From a virus, in the IMG/VR virus record IMGVR_UViG_3300042881_000722, positions 1 through 36,261 of that record: DNA of 36,261 bases, one strand, 5' to 3'. The first letter of the stretch is position 1. Each line of letters opens with the position of its first letter. The translations under genes and the position numbers were made by a program. The notes beneath the pieces were generated by a model. That model was not told where the DNA came from, searched no databases, and saw nothing but the letters and a program-made list of their open reading frames with translations. This document shows, one piece after another, positions 1-5,920 of this stretch.

Positions 1-127
1 CCAATCTTTACCGAAGTCGAAGGGTTCCGGCAAACCAAGTTCGACGCGGGATATTTCGCGGTGAACTGTTGCAAGTTGTTGATTTAGATTTCTTACTTCG
101 GCCCAGAGCCTTTGCAGATTTTCTTCC
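1..127. repeat. Terminal direct repeat, copy 1 (contig overlap)
   Basis: Bases 1-127 are identical to bases 36135-36261. The length is 127, a usual maximum k-mer of de Bruijn assemblers. The repeat lies inside coding sequence, and a small gene reads through the join without interruption. I infer a circular assembly written with its k-mer overlap rather than a physical terminal repeat. The unique length is then 36,134 bp. A true short terminal repeat of the T7 kind is possible but would split a gene. Confidence 0.95.
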
Positions 128-132
128 TTCAT
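1..132 (-). CDS. Small coiled-coil phage protein, 5' part of a gene cut by the window edge
   Basis: An ATG at 130-132 (complement) opens a frame that runs off the window at base 1 and continues from base 36134 to a TGA at 36066-36068, giving 66 residues in the circle. GGAG lies 9 bases upstream of the ATG. An in-frame ATG at 139-141 sits directly on that GGAG and is less likely. Residues about 4-30 look like a coiled coil with Leu/Val heptads, followed by a Pro-rich stretch (LGLPEPFDFGKDWIPPYL). Function is unknown. It overlaps the C-terminal half of the gene at 8-268 in another frame, so one of the two may be wrong there, or the two may be joined by a frameshift. Confidence 0.6.
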   Translation of the reverse strand, partial: MKEENLQRLWAEVRNLNQQLATVHREISRVELGLPEPFDFGKDW

Positions 133-268
133 CGATGCCATCTCCTAGTTTCTGAATGAGCTTTCGAACTGTGTTCTTGTTTTCTATCTCGATGATGATC
201 GAGTGGTATTTCGTATTCCAACAACGGTGACTGTACTCGACACCGCAGACTTCACATCGCTTTGACAT
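8..268 (-). CDS. Small Cys/His protein of unknown function
   Basis: This 86-residue protein follows rusA with a 17-base overlap. The N-terminus carries CEVCGVEYSHRC, a possible zinc-binding CxxC...H...C cluster, and then a charged helix up to about residue 43. After that the composition becomes Ser/Arg-rich and less protein-like. Exactly there a second frame with a good coiled coil begins (ATG at 130-132). Either two genes overlap by about 125 bases or the true product switches frame near base 135. The first 43 residues are the better supported part. No function is assigned. Confidence 0.55.
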   Translation of the reverse strand: MSKRCEVCGVEYSHRCWNTKYHSIIIEIENKNTVRKLIQKLGDGIDEGRKSAKALGRSKKSKSTTCNSSPRNIPRRTWFAGTLRLR

Positions 269-614
269 ACGGTCTGATTCTCACAATCACTTTGCCATCC
301 TCACAGGCGTCATGCCGGGTGATGGATAGCGCGTCAATCAAGCTGTCGTCCTCGATAACGTCAGCGGCTACGATCGCATCGAGCAGCGCCTTCTGGATGT
401 TGTCCAGATCCCGGCGTCTCTTGTCTGGCGGGTACGCATCGATCGTCACTTGCAGCCGGCAGTTAAGGTTGTCCCGCGGGATTCCCTGCTCGAGTATCCG
501 ATAGGATACGTCCAGCCTGTACTGCCGACCTTCGCTCGAGATCACGGTGCGGCCACGATAGTTGCGCCAGTAATGGTTAATCGAAGGCGGCCAAGGTAGG
601 GTTAGCTCTAACAC
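252..614 (-). CDS. rusA: RusA-family Holliday junction resolvase
   Basis: RusA is a dimeric, metal-dependent endonuclease that cuts four-way DNA junctions during recombination and before packaging. The 120 residues have the family plan: an N-terminal PWPPSINHYWR (the PPSxN signature), a central RRRDLDNIQKALLDAI with the paired acidic residues DxDN, and a downstream DDSLI segment. Length matches E. coli RusA (about 120). The start is GTG at 612-614, behind a strong GAGGAGGGG site, and the gene overlaps its upstream neighbour by 38 bases. It lies at the far side of the control region from the other recombination genes, on the opposite strand, consistent with later expression when junctions need resolving. 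Confidence 0.93.
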   Translation of the reverse strand: MLELTLPWPPSINHYWRNYRGRTVISSEGRQYRLDVSYRILEQGIPRDNLNCRLQVTIDAYPPDKRRRDLDNIQKALLDAIVAADVIEDDSLIDALSITRHDACEDGKVIVRIRPYVKAM

Positions 615-840
615 GACCCCTCCTCAAAATCTCTGATCGTCCTGCTCGAGTCATGCATAAACGCTGCACCTCGTTGTAGTTGTAATCGAGCATATCGCAG
701 ATCCAGCGCAAACTTCCGGCTTCATCGTGCGGTGAATAGATCCAATGCAGGGCTGCTCGAGCGATGCCTTTACGATTCGCATCAGCGATCGCCTGATACA
801 GCACAGAGGCCCAGAGCCTGCGGTATGCGTCGTCATGCAC
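577..840 (-). CDS. Conserved phage protein of unknown function
   Basis: The product is 87 residues, starting at GTG (838-840) just downstream of GGGAGAG. The end of the DUF3310 gene overlaps this start by a few bases, and its own end overlaps rusA. The sequence is predicted mainly helical and rich in aromatic and Arg residues (YRRLWASVLYQAIADA, SLRWICDMLDYNY). The C-terminus is basic. It resembles small proteins often found beside phage resolvase or antiterminator genes, but I do not recognise a family and no catalytic motif is visible. Translational coupling with rusA and DUF3310 suggests joint expression. Confidence 0.75.
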   Translation of the reverse strand: MHDDAYRRLWASVLYQAIADANRKGIARAALHWIYSPHDEAGSLRWICDMLDYNYNEVQRLCMTRAGRSEILRRGRVRANPTLAAFD

Positions 841-1051
841 GAGGATCTCTCCCGGCTAGCAGCATTGCGTACCACAGCAGCTTGGCTGCGTCTTGTTCGA
901 CGGAATCCTTCAAGCCTAGTCGCCAGTTGTATTTAGCGATCTGGCCTCGAAGGTATCCGCGCCACTCGGTCGGTGATAACTGAGCTTGAATGGCATCGAT
1001 GCACTCGATGTCACCAGCCTTATAGTGCGATGGATTGATAGCGTCGTTCAT
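833..1051 (-). CDS. DUF3310 family protein
   Basis: The protein has 72 residues and the DUF3310 signature: NPSHYKAGDIECIDAI near the N-terminus, then a helix with YLRGQIAKYNWRLGLKD. DUF3310 proteins are common in podoviruses and siphoviruses and are sometimes labelled nucleotide kinase-like, without firm proof. I chose the ATG at 1049-1051 rather than the far upstream start at 1120. The conserved region begins right after it, GAGAGGG lies about 7 bases upstream, and the ATG overlaps the TGA of the preceding gene (ATGA at 1048-1051). Confidence 0.88.
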   Translation of the reverse strand: MNDAINPSHYKAGDIECIDAIQAQLSPTEWRGYLRGQIAKYNWRLGLKDSVEQDAAKLLWYAMLLAGRDPRA

Positions 1052-1374
1052 GCCGATGCCCTCTCTTTCAACCGATCGACACCGCGTTGACCGAACAGTT
1101 GTCGCACGAGGCCAATGCAATCAGGATCACCGAGAACCTTGGCAGCACCGATCTCTCGGATCAGTTCACCAGCACGAACCTTGATGGATTCGACATCGAC
1201 ACCGGGTCTAGCAAGTTTGGCATCGAGTAGACGTAGACGATTGAGGGGATTTTCACTAACTGCTGTAGCCCAGTACTCTGCTGAATTCTTAACAGCATAG
1301 TCACTACGATCTTCAGTTTTCTTCTCAGGTTTCTGTGTGTAGACACTAGGTGTATACATGAACTCATCACCCAT
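1048..1374 (-). CDS. Hypothetical phage protein, head of the rightmost minus-strand block
   Basis: The product is 108 residues and soluble in character. Its ATG is at 1372-1374, with AGGAG about 8 bases upstream. The N-terminal 25 residues are polar and probably disordered (YTPSVYTQKPEKKTEDRSD). The rest looks helical, with a pattern resembling a small replication- or recombination-accessory protein, but I recognise no family. It ends in an ATGA overlap with DUF3310. It is the first gene after a 129-base stretch without a convincing gene (1375-1503), so a promoter may lie there, though I could not pick one with confidence. Confidence 0.75.
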   Translation of the reverse strand: MGDEFMYTPSVYTQKPEKKTEDRSDYAVKNSAEYWATAVSENPLNRLRLLDAKLARPGVDVESIKVRAGELIREIGAAKVLGDPDCIGLVRQLFGQRGVDRLKERASA

Positions 1375-1503
1375 GACTTTCTCCTGTAGTTATTGATTTA
1401 GACCAGATGACTGATGGTGAACTCTGCACGGAGCATAGACGGAATACGCCTAACGCTGGATCGTGCAGAGGATTGATGACTGACGGAGCCACCCTGCTGT
1501 CGG

Positions 1504-1770
1504 CTACATTTCATCGGATTGCTCCGATTGCCATTTGCGCTTCCCGACGACACGCTGCGCACCCACAGGCTGGCCGCCCCGGTGTGGGTTTAAGGATTCT
1601 CTGCGCGTTGTTTCCCCGTCCAGAGATCCCGAGCTTCTTGGCGTAACAGAGTTGTTGACAGAACCAGAACGGTTCATCAGAATTCCATCACGCTCGAAAT
1701 GCAACCCAAGCGTAATGCCATCCCCCGGCAGCGTCAAGCCCCCGAAAGGGGGTTTGTCGTTTATGGACAT
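1504..1770 (-). CDS. Doubtful 88-residue ORF downstream of cro
   Basis: The ORF starts 2 bases after the cro stop codon with an imperfect AGAAAGG site. Its first codons (KPPFGGL) are simply the translation of the GC hairpin at 1736-1755, which is a warning sign. The remainder is polar, rich in Ser, Arg and Gly, with no domain I recognise. Other frames over the same DNA are also open. If real, it is co-transcribed with cro. If not, 1375-1772 is a non-coding stretch carrying only the hairpin. Confidence 0.3.
   Translation of the reverse strand: MSINDKPPFGGLTLPGDGITLGLHFERDGILMNRSGSVNNSVTPRSSGSLDGETTRRESLNPHRGGQPVGAQRVVGKRKWQSEQSDEM
1736..1755. terminator. GC hairpin, probable terminator after cro
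   Basis: Five C, a GAAA loop and five G (1739-1752), flanked by AAG and TTT, form a strong short hairpin. On the + strand it is followed by TTTGTCGTTT, a moderate U tract. On the - strand the tail is CTTGACG, a poor one. Its place 18 bases beyond the cro stop suggests it limits cro transcription into the structural operon, but the U-tract polarity leaves direction uncertain. Confidence 0.55.
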
Positions 1771-1772
1771 TC

Positions 1773-1991
1773 TCAGCCTTTCTCAGCCCATCGACGAGCA
1801 GCCTCGACTTGTAGGCGTTTGCGCTCCTGCCGACGCTCCTGCGGGCTCTGGTTACGCTCAAACTGCAATACGCGCAGCTCCGGCACCACGCCTGTCTTTG
1901 CCCATCGATTGACCGAGGCACGACTGACGCCATACGCCCGGGCGATCTCTGCTTGTGTCCCATAGTGGGACAGTAGTTCCGTGAATGTCAT
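1773..1991 (-). CDS. Cro-type helix-turn-helix repressor
   Basis: This 72-residue DNA-binding protein has an HTH at about residues 10-32 (TQAEIARAYGVSRASVNRWAKTG), the pattern of Cro/YdaS-like phage repressors. The C-terminal third is strongly basic and Glu/Arg-rich (QERRQERKRLQ), perhaps a helix or flexible tail. The ATG at 1989-1991 follows AGGAGG by about 5 bases. It is divergent from the early operon, with the operator-like repeats (2029-2070) between them. It is the only recognisable repressor in the genome, with no CI-size partner. It probably represses the early promoter and possibly its own. Confidence 0.85.
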   Translation of the reverse strand: MTFTELLSHYGTQAEIARAYGVSRASVNRWAKTGVVPELRVLQFERNQSPQERRQERKRLQVEAARRWAEKG

Positions 1992-2008
1992 AGATCCTCC
2001 TGCCGCGC

Positions 2009-2037
2009 ATGATGCCCAGAAAATAATTTGTTAGCAA
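2009..2037 (-). promoter_or_regulatory. Possible cro promoter
   Basis: On the minus strand TTGCTA (complement of 2032-2037) and CATCAT (complement of 2009-2014) are 17 bases apart, a weak sigma70-type pair. The -35 overlaps the TGTTAGCA repeat at 2029-2036, as expected for autoregulation. The leader before the ribosome binding site would be very short, which lowers confidence. Confidence 0.35.
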
Positions 2038-2070
2038 GTGTTGACATAGAGATAGCAGCCTGTGCTAACA
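2029..2070. promoter_or_regulatory. Operator-like inverted repeats in the divergent control region
   Basis: TGTTAGCA at 2029-2036 is repeated in perfect inverted orientation as TGCTAACA at 2063-2070. A one-swap variant, TGTTGACA, lies at 2039-2046 and contains the -35 of the early promoter. The outer copies bracket the -35 and overlap the -10. This arrangement suits a Cro-type repressor, but binding is inferred. Confidence 0.55.
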
Positions 2071-2071
2071 T
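2041..2071 (+). promoter_or_regulatory. Early promoter, sigma70 type
   Basis: A perfect TTGACA (-35, 2041-2046) is followed by TGCTAACAT, read as an extended -10 (TG at 2063-2064, TAACAT at 2066-2071). The spacing is 19, or 17-18 if the hexamer is taken as GCTAAC or CTAACA. Transcription would start near 2078, about 30 bases before the first early gene, which has AGGAG at 2097-2101. The overlapping repeats suggest repression by the neighbouring Cro-type protein. Confidence 0.65.
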
Positions 2072-2108
2072 TCTCCCGTCGAGCAAAACAACACACAGGA
2101 GATGCAAA

Positions 2109-2300
2109 ATGAATAACGCATGGTGCTTTCAATGCCAAGTCGCAGAACGAACCTGCGACGACTATTGCGTCGATTGCGAGATCAAGTTTTTCCGCGCCAA
2201 TCCTGACGAGCAGCCTGACTTGCTTGAGCAAGTCGAGCGCGACCCTGTGCGCTTTGCCGAATGGATTCCCGTAGTCAAGGCTTTGCAGGAGGCCGCATGA
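2109..2300 (+). CDS. Small zinc-ribbon-like early protein
   Basis: The 63-residue product starts at ATG 2109, behind a clear AGGAG. The frame stays open upstream to 2028, but that start would lie within the promoter. Two Cys clusters (WCFQC at residues 5-9 and CDDYCVDC at about 17-24) could bind one zinc ion. The rest is acidic and helical. As the first early gene it may be a host-interaction or regulatory protein, but that is guesswork from position only. Its TGA overlaps the next ATG (ATGA). Confidence 0.75.
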   Translation: MNNAWCFQCQVAERTCDDYCVDCEIKFFRANPDEQPDLLEQVERDPVRFAEWIPVVKALQEAA

Positions 2301-2485
2301 ACGCCGATACCAATCCTCGTGCTTACCAGAACGAGCTCGACAACATCGCCAAGGATCTCGCCGATCTCGTCGACAATATGTCGCTCGACCCGCTCATCAA
2401 ACACGCGATCACATACGCCTACGCCCTCGGCAAGGCTGATGGGTACGTCGCTGGCGTACAGGCTATGGCGGGAGAAGAACGATGA
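2297..2485 (+). CDS. Small early protein, helical
   Basis: This 62-residue acidic protein is predicted to be helical throughout (LDNIAKDLADLVDNMSLDPLIKHAITYAYALGKADGY). The start is the ATG at 2297, overlapping the preceding stop, which fits the coupling seen along this operon. No family is recognised. Small helical early proteins of this type are often inhibitors or adaptors, but nothing in the sequence identifies a partner. Confidence 0.7.
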   Translation: MNADTNPRAYQNELDNIAKDLADLVDNMSLDPLIKHAITYAYALGKADGYVAGVQAMAGEER

Positions 2486-2601
2486 AGTCGCCTTGGCCGC
2501 AGTTCATCGGGTTCATCGTCCTATTCTTACTGGCTGCCGCACTCGACCCGTGCGGTGACGGCGGCTGCTCACAACAGGAGATCATCAATGCACATCGATA
2601 A
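2482..2601 (+). CDS. 39-residue single-pass membrane microprotein
   Basis: The ATG at 2482 overlaps the preceding TGA (ATGA) and the frame ends at TAA 2599-2601. Residues 8-21 (FIGFIVLFLLAAAL) form one hydrophobic segment after a short positive N-terminus, followed by DPCGDGGC with two cysteines. It could be a membrane anchor or a signal-anchor peptide, and the Cys pair could be a disulphide or a lipobox-like remnant. It overlaps the next gene by 14 bases. No known family comes to mind, and small size limits certainty. Confidence 0.5.
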   Translation: MKSPWPQFIGFIVLFLLAAALDPCGDGGCSQQEIINAHR

Positions 2602-2764
2602 CGCCCCTTGGGGTAACGACGATCAGAGCTGGTGGCACCAGCAGGAGATCGAGGCGCAGGAACGCGACGAGCAGGAGCGTATCGCCGCCTGCGACCGGGC
2701 GCTTGCCGAGCTAAACGCAATAATCGAAACCGAACTCGACAAGATCTACAGGAGCCTGCCGTGA
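2588..2764 (+). CDS. Small acidic early protein
   Basis: The product is 58 residues from ATG 2588, with AGGAG about 9 bases upstream, inside the end of the preceding microprotein gene. The N-terminus is rich in Trp and acidic residues (NAPWGNDDQSWWHQQ) and the rest forms a Glu/Arg-rich helix, possibly a coiled coil. It ends in a GTGA overlap with the annealing-protein gene, so the two should be translated together. No function is visible. Confidence 0.65.
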   Translation: MHIDNAPWGNDDQSWWHQQEIEAQERDEQERIAACDRALAELNAIIETELDKIYRSLP

Positions 2765-3279
2765 GCGAATTACTCAAGATCAACGTCAACGACCACGTTG
2801 AGAAGAAGCTCGGTCTCTCGTATCTGAGCTGGGCGTGGGCTTGGGCAGAGGTACTCAAGATCGACCCGACCGCCCGATACACGGTTCACGAGTACGACGG
2901 CCTGCCGTTGATGTATCTCAAGGATGGCACCGGGATGGTCAAGGTCTCGGTTGAGATCAAGGGCGACATCAAGACTTGCCTGTTGCCGGTGCTCGATGCC
3001 AAGAACAAGGCGATCGAGAATCCGAACAGCTTCTCGGTCAACACCGCCATTATGCGCTGCCTTGCCAAGTGCATTGCGATCCACGGCCTCGGCCTCTACA
3101 TCTACGCTGGCGAGGATCTGCCGGAAGCAGAGAAAGACGAGATGGAGACCAAGCTCGATGCCCTCCTCGCTGACTGCAACACGCTAGAGGAGCTGACTAC
3201 GCTGTACCAAACCCTGCCGTTAGATTTTGCCAAGAATCACGCTGCCAAGTTTTCGGCTCGCAAGAAGGAGCTTGCCTAA
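2761..3279 (+). CDS. Sak3/DUF1071-type single-strand annealing protein
   Basis: The product is a 172-residue recombinase of the Rad52-like annealing superfamily. The family signature is clear: an N-terminal ELLKINVNDHVEKK, then LSYLSWAWAWAEVLK, VKVSVEIKG, and NTAIMRCLAKCIAIHGLGLYIY with GEDLP after it. Such proteins form rings on single-stranded DNA and anneal complementary strands. The start is the GTG at 2761, overlapping the upstream stop. The open frame extends back to 2632, but conserved sequence begins at this GTG. The YqaJ exonuclease two genes downstream would supply its ssDNA, a Red/RecET-like pair. Confidence 0.9.
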   Translation: MSELLKINVNDHVEKKLGLSYLSWAWAWAEVLKIDPTARYTVHEYDGLPLMYLKDGTGMVKVSVEIKGDIKTCLLPVLDAKNKAIENPNSFSVNTAIMRCLAKCIAIHGLGLYIYAGEDLPEAEKDEMETKLDALLADCNTLEELTTLYQTLPLDFAKNHAAKFSARKKELA

Positions 3280-3821
3280 TGCTCTACACCCACGCAGGGG
3301 CGCTGCCAGCGCACCAGTACGTTTGGGTGGAGCCCAATGCCCTCGGCCAGCACGACTGGCTGCAGGGCGTCTGGTTTGGCCTGACTTGCTACCCGGGCCG
3401 TGCCTTTGGCTGCCATGTCATGCTTGAGTGCGGAGCGGTTTACCGTAACGTCCCGTTGCATCAGGTTGCACACCGTAACGCCGCGGCACCGTGGACTGCT
3501 GCCGACGCCCAAACATGGGACGCCTACGGCTACGAGTTCAGCATGATCGAGTACCCGTATCTTGCTGGCATGAACGGCAAAGCCAAGTGCAAGAGCGGCG
3601 AATATCAGGGACACTATCTGTTCACTTTGGTGCCGATCGGTGATGCGTTTAGCGCCACACCGACGCAATCCAAAGAATTCTATTTCATGCAGCTCACCAA
3701 CGGGCGATACACCGCCCAGCCCACGAACCATGTCCTGCTCGAGGATCGCTCGTTTACGGACACCCTTACATGGCCGACGTTTCTGCGCCGGCAAACCGAT
3801 TGGCATTCAGCGGAGGAATAA
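3279..3821 (+). CDS. Conserved hypothetical between annealing protein and exonuclease
   Basis: This 180-residue soluble protein is rich in Tyr, Trp and His, with probable beta structure (GCHVMLECGAVYRNVPLHQVAHR; YLFTLVPIGDAFS). It starts at an ATG overlapping the preceding TAA, and its own TAA overlaps the exonuclease start. I recognise no enzyme motif. Position between the two halves of the recombination pair suggests an accessory role in recombination or ssDNA handling, which is inference. It is a good candidate for a new recombination cofactor. Confidence 0.78.
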   Translation: MLYTHAGALPAHQYVWVEPNALGQHDWLQGVWFGLTCYPGRAFGCHVMLECGAVYRNVPLHQVAHRNAAAPWTAADAQTWDAYGYEFSMIEYPYLAGMNGKAKCKSGEYQGHYLFTLVPIGDAFSATPTQSKEFYFMQLTNGRYTAQPTNHVLLEDRSFTDTLTWPTFLRRQTDWHSAEE

Positions 3822-4420
3822 TGGAACAACGATCACCAGAATGGTACTCAGCTCGTCTCGGTCTCGTGACCGGGAGCGCGATATCCAATGTCCTGATGGA
3901 CAGCAGCAAAGCCGGGTATCGCAACTATCAGGCGCAGCTCGTCTGCGAGCGCCTCACAGGAGAGGCCACCGAGACGTATGTCAGCCCCGCGATGCAGCAC
4001 GGCATCGACACCGAGGATGAAGCGCGCGCCGCCTATATGGCTCGTAATGCGGTCATCGTCGATCAGACCGGATTCGTCCGGCACCCGAAGCTCGAGGCAG
4101 GCTGCTCACCGGATGGCCTTGTCGGCGAGGATGGGTTGATCGAGATTAAGTGCGTCCAGCCGGCGACCGCCTTGGACTTGCTCGAGTCGAAGAAAGTTCC
4201 GACCGACCATTACAACCAGATCCAATGGCAGCTCGCCGTGACCGGCAGAGACTGGTGCGATTACGTCGTATATCAGCCAAAGCTGCCGGAGCGCCTGCGC
4301 CTCAACGTGATTCGCGTGACGCGCAACCAAGCCGACATTCTGAACATGACCGAGAAGGTCGAGAAGTTCCTTGATGAAGTTCGACGTAAGACTAAAGCCC
4401 TTAAGGAGATGACCCTGTGA
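3821..4420 (+). CDS. YqaJ-like (lambda exonuclease family) 5'-3' exonuclease
   Basis: The 199-residue nuclease has the PD-(D/E)XK core of the YqaJ/lambda Exo family. An N-terminal RSPEWYSARLGLVTGS leads in, TEDEARAAY lies near 65-72, and the catalytic acidic residue D98 is in CSPDG. E108-I-K110 in LIEIKC supplies the ExK half. A later DHYNQIQWQLAVTG matches the family's substrate-side helix. It would resect dsDNA to leave 3' overhangs for the annealing protein encoded just upstream. The start is ATG 3821, with GGAGG before it and overlapping the previous stop. The frame is open further upstream, without family similarity. Confidence 0.93.
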   Translation: MEQRSPEWYSARLGLVTGSAISNVLMDSSKAGYRNYQAQLVCERLTGEATETYVSPAMQHGIDTEDEARAAYMARNAVIVDQTGFVRHPKLEAGCSPDGLVGEDGLIEIKCVQPATALDLLESKKVPTDHYNQIQWQLAVTGRDWCDYVVYQPKLPERLRLNVIRVTRNQADILNMTEKVEKFLDEVRRKTKALKEMTL

Positions 4421-4698
4421 AGCAATTCGATAACACCAACCGTGGATTGTTAGCCAAGAACGATCGCAAGCAGAGCGAGAACCAGCCGGACTACACCGGC
4501 AGCATCAACATCAACGGCGTCGAGTACTGGCTCAACGGCTGGCTCAAGACCGGGCAGAACGGCAGGCTGGCAGGGCAGAAATACTTCTCGCTGTCCGTTA
4601 AGCCGAAGGACGGCCTCGCTGAGCCGCGGCAGGCACCGAAGCAGCAGCAAGTCGTCGAGACGTTTAGCGACGACGACATCTCGGATATTCCGTTTTGA
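4417..4698 (+). CDS. Small SSB-like protein with acidic C-terminal tail
   Basis: This 93-residue protein starts at GTG 4417, overlapping the exonuclease stop and behind AGGAG. Residues 25-62 carry a small beta domain (YTGSININGVEYWLNGWLKTG...KYFSLSVKPK), seen in a family of small phage proteins. The C-terminus, after a Gln-rich linker, is DDDISDIPF. That resembles the acidic, Phe-terminated tip by which bacterial SSB recruits repair proteins. I infer an ssDNA-binding or SSB-mimic role. The fold assignment is not proved. The operon context (exonuclease, NinB) supports it. Confidence 0.72.
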   Translation: MKQFDNTNRGLLAKNDRKQSENQPDYTGSININGVEYWLNGWLKTGQNGRLAGQKYFSLSVKPKDGLAEPRQAPKQQQVVETFSDDDISDIPF

Positions 4699-5105
4699 AA
4701 CGAGTATTTCCTCGCGGCACTCAACCAGACCAGATCGCTTCGGCGATCTCGGTCTTGGTGCGGGGGCTCGACCCTGCCATCTCGTGGCAAGTCACGATCG
4801 AAGCATTTAAGCCGAAACGATCCGACAGGCAGAACGCATTCCTATGGGGCGTGATATATCCATCGATCCTTGAGGGAGGCGGTGAGATGCTGCGAGGCTG
4901 GACGGCAGACGATCTGCACGAATACTTCCTGATCGAAGCATTCGGCTCCGAGGTCATCGAGGGCTTTGGCCGCAAGCGACACAAGCCGATCCGCAGATCG
5001 AGCAAGCTCACCAAGCAGGAGTTCAGCGATTACCTCGCATTGATCGAGGCCAAGTGCGCGGAGCTCGGCATCCACATACCGGAGCCATCGTATGAACAGG
5101 CATGA
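4695..5105 (+). CDS. ninB: NinB/Orf-family recombination mediator
   Basis: The product is 136 residues, close to lambda Orf/NinB (146). Family features in order: WQVTIEAFKPKRSDRQNAFLWG, LHEYFLIEAFGS, RKRHKPIRRSSKLTKQEFSDYL, and the C-terminal LGIHIPEP. Orf binds ssDNA and SSB and stands in for RecFOR functions during Red recombination. The start appears to be TTG at 4695, overlapping the preceding TGA. No stronger start lies nearer the conserved region. Adjacency to a protein with an SSB-like tail is notable, because Orf is known to contact SSB. Confidence 0.92.
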   Translation: MKRVFPRGTQPDQIASAISVLVRGLDPAISWQVTIEAFKPKRSDRQNAFLWGVIYPSILEGGGEMLRGWTADDLHEYFLIEAFGSEVIEGFGRKRHKPIRRSSKLTKQEFSDYLALIEAKCAELGIHIPEPSYEQA

Positions 5106-5433
5106 GGAGATGAGGCAGCAAGTCGCTGAGTTCCATCGGCGGCATCCCGAGGTGTGGGAGATGTTTGTGCAGTTCACATTCCAGATGATCGATCGCGGAT
5201 ATAAAAACTATTCCGTGAATGCGATCTTCGAGCGCATACGTTGGGAGAAGGATAGCGTCGGCGGCGACGGCCTAACCTCATTCAAGCTGAACAACAACTA
5301 TCGCGCTTTCTACTCGCGTCGATTCATGAAGATGTACCCAGACCATGCAGGCTTTTTCCGCACCCGGCAGCAGACATCTGAGGATCAGTCTGCAACGGCA
5401 ATGCGAGAACTCACGCCAGCTTATTACGCATGA
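5092..5433 (+). CDS. Conserved phage protein of unknown function
   Basis: The product is 113 residues from ATG 5092, overlapping ninB by 14 bases. The strongly patterned core is VWEMFVQFTFQMIDRGYKNYSVNAIFERIRWEK, followed by FKLNNNYRAFYSRRFMKMYPDHAGFFRTR. I remember very similar small proteins from many phages and prophages next to recombination or antitermination genes, but no function is known to me. Its basic aromatic core could contact nucleic acid. Its TGA overlaps the next ATG. Confidence 0.82.
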   Translation: MNRHEEMRQQVAEFHRRHPEVWEMFVQFTFQMIDRGYKNYSVNAIFERIRWEKDSVGGDGLTSFKLNNNYRAFYSRRFMKMYPDHAGFFRTRQQTSEDQSATAMRELTPAYYA

Positions 5434-5714
5434 ATCTACGCAACGAAGCTCGAGGCCGTCCCTGCATGGTGCGCATCCCAGAGGTGTGCAATTGCAACAG
5501 CGAGACAGTCGTGCTCGCCCATATCCGTATGGCTGGCATATCTGGCATGGGGATCAAGGCAGACGATCTGCTCGGCGCTTGGGCCTGCTCTGCCTGTCAC
5601 GACGCGATCGATCGGCGCGCAGACATGGGACTATCCAGAGACTATGTGCGGATCGCGCATCTCGAGGGAATGGTGCGCACCATCAACCAGCTACGCAAAG
5701 AAGGCAAAGTGTGA
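5430..5714 (+). CDS. DUF1364 family, HNH-like nuclease-type protein
   Basis: The protein has 94 residues and the DUF1364 pattern: RNEARGRPCMVRIPEVCNCN, then VLAHIRMAGISGMGIKADD, and WACSACHDAID. The His in LAH and the CxxCH with a following Asp form an HNH-like metal site with paired cysteines. Lambda-like phages carry this family in the nin region. A nuclease role is inferred from the motif, and no activity is known to me. Coupled to neighbours by ATGA upstream and GTGA downstream. Confidence 0.87.
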   Translation: MNLRNEARGRPCMVRIPEVCNCNSETVVLAHIRMAGISGMGIKADDLLGAWACSACHDAIDRRADMGLSRDYVRIAHLEGMVRTINQLRKEGKV

Positions 5715-5920
5715 ACTGCCGCAGTTGCCGACACTCCAAACACGACGGCAAGCAGTTATTCTGCTACGCCAATGATTGGCCGGCAGACTATCGCTGCAAC
5801 CATTTCAGTTACGAACCGGGAACCGATGAGGTCGAATATGACGATCGACAATCAAAGCCCAGCGGGAGCGTGGGCAGACGAACTCAAGGCCGCGCCGTGG
5901 GGCTACGGCCAAGAGCGTGA
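5711..5920 (+). CDS. Cys-rich microprotein
   Basis: The 69-residue product starts from GTG 5711 in a GTGA overlap. Cysteines at residues 3, 6, 18 and 29 (NCRSCRH, FCYA, YRCNHF) with nearby His could form a zinc site. The first 45 residues look like a compact domain ending in YEPGTDE. The Arg/Gly-rich tail overlaps the start of the next gene and may be under little constraint. No function known. Confidence 0.62.
   Translation: MNCRSCRHSKHDGKQLFCYANDWPADYRCNHFSYEPGTDEVEYDDRQSKPSGSVGRRTQGRAVGLRPRA

Noticed and set aside
1535-1912. 125-codon + ORF
   Set aside because: Runs antisense to cro and across the hairpin with a Pro-rich, unnatural composition.
2632-2760. N-terminal extension of the annealing protein
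   Set aside because: Lies within the preceding gene and lacks family similarity; the GTG at 2761 is coupled to the previous stop.
3276-3806. 176-codon minus ORF
   Set aside because: Antisense shadow of the 180-residue early gene, within a consistently + strand operon.
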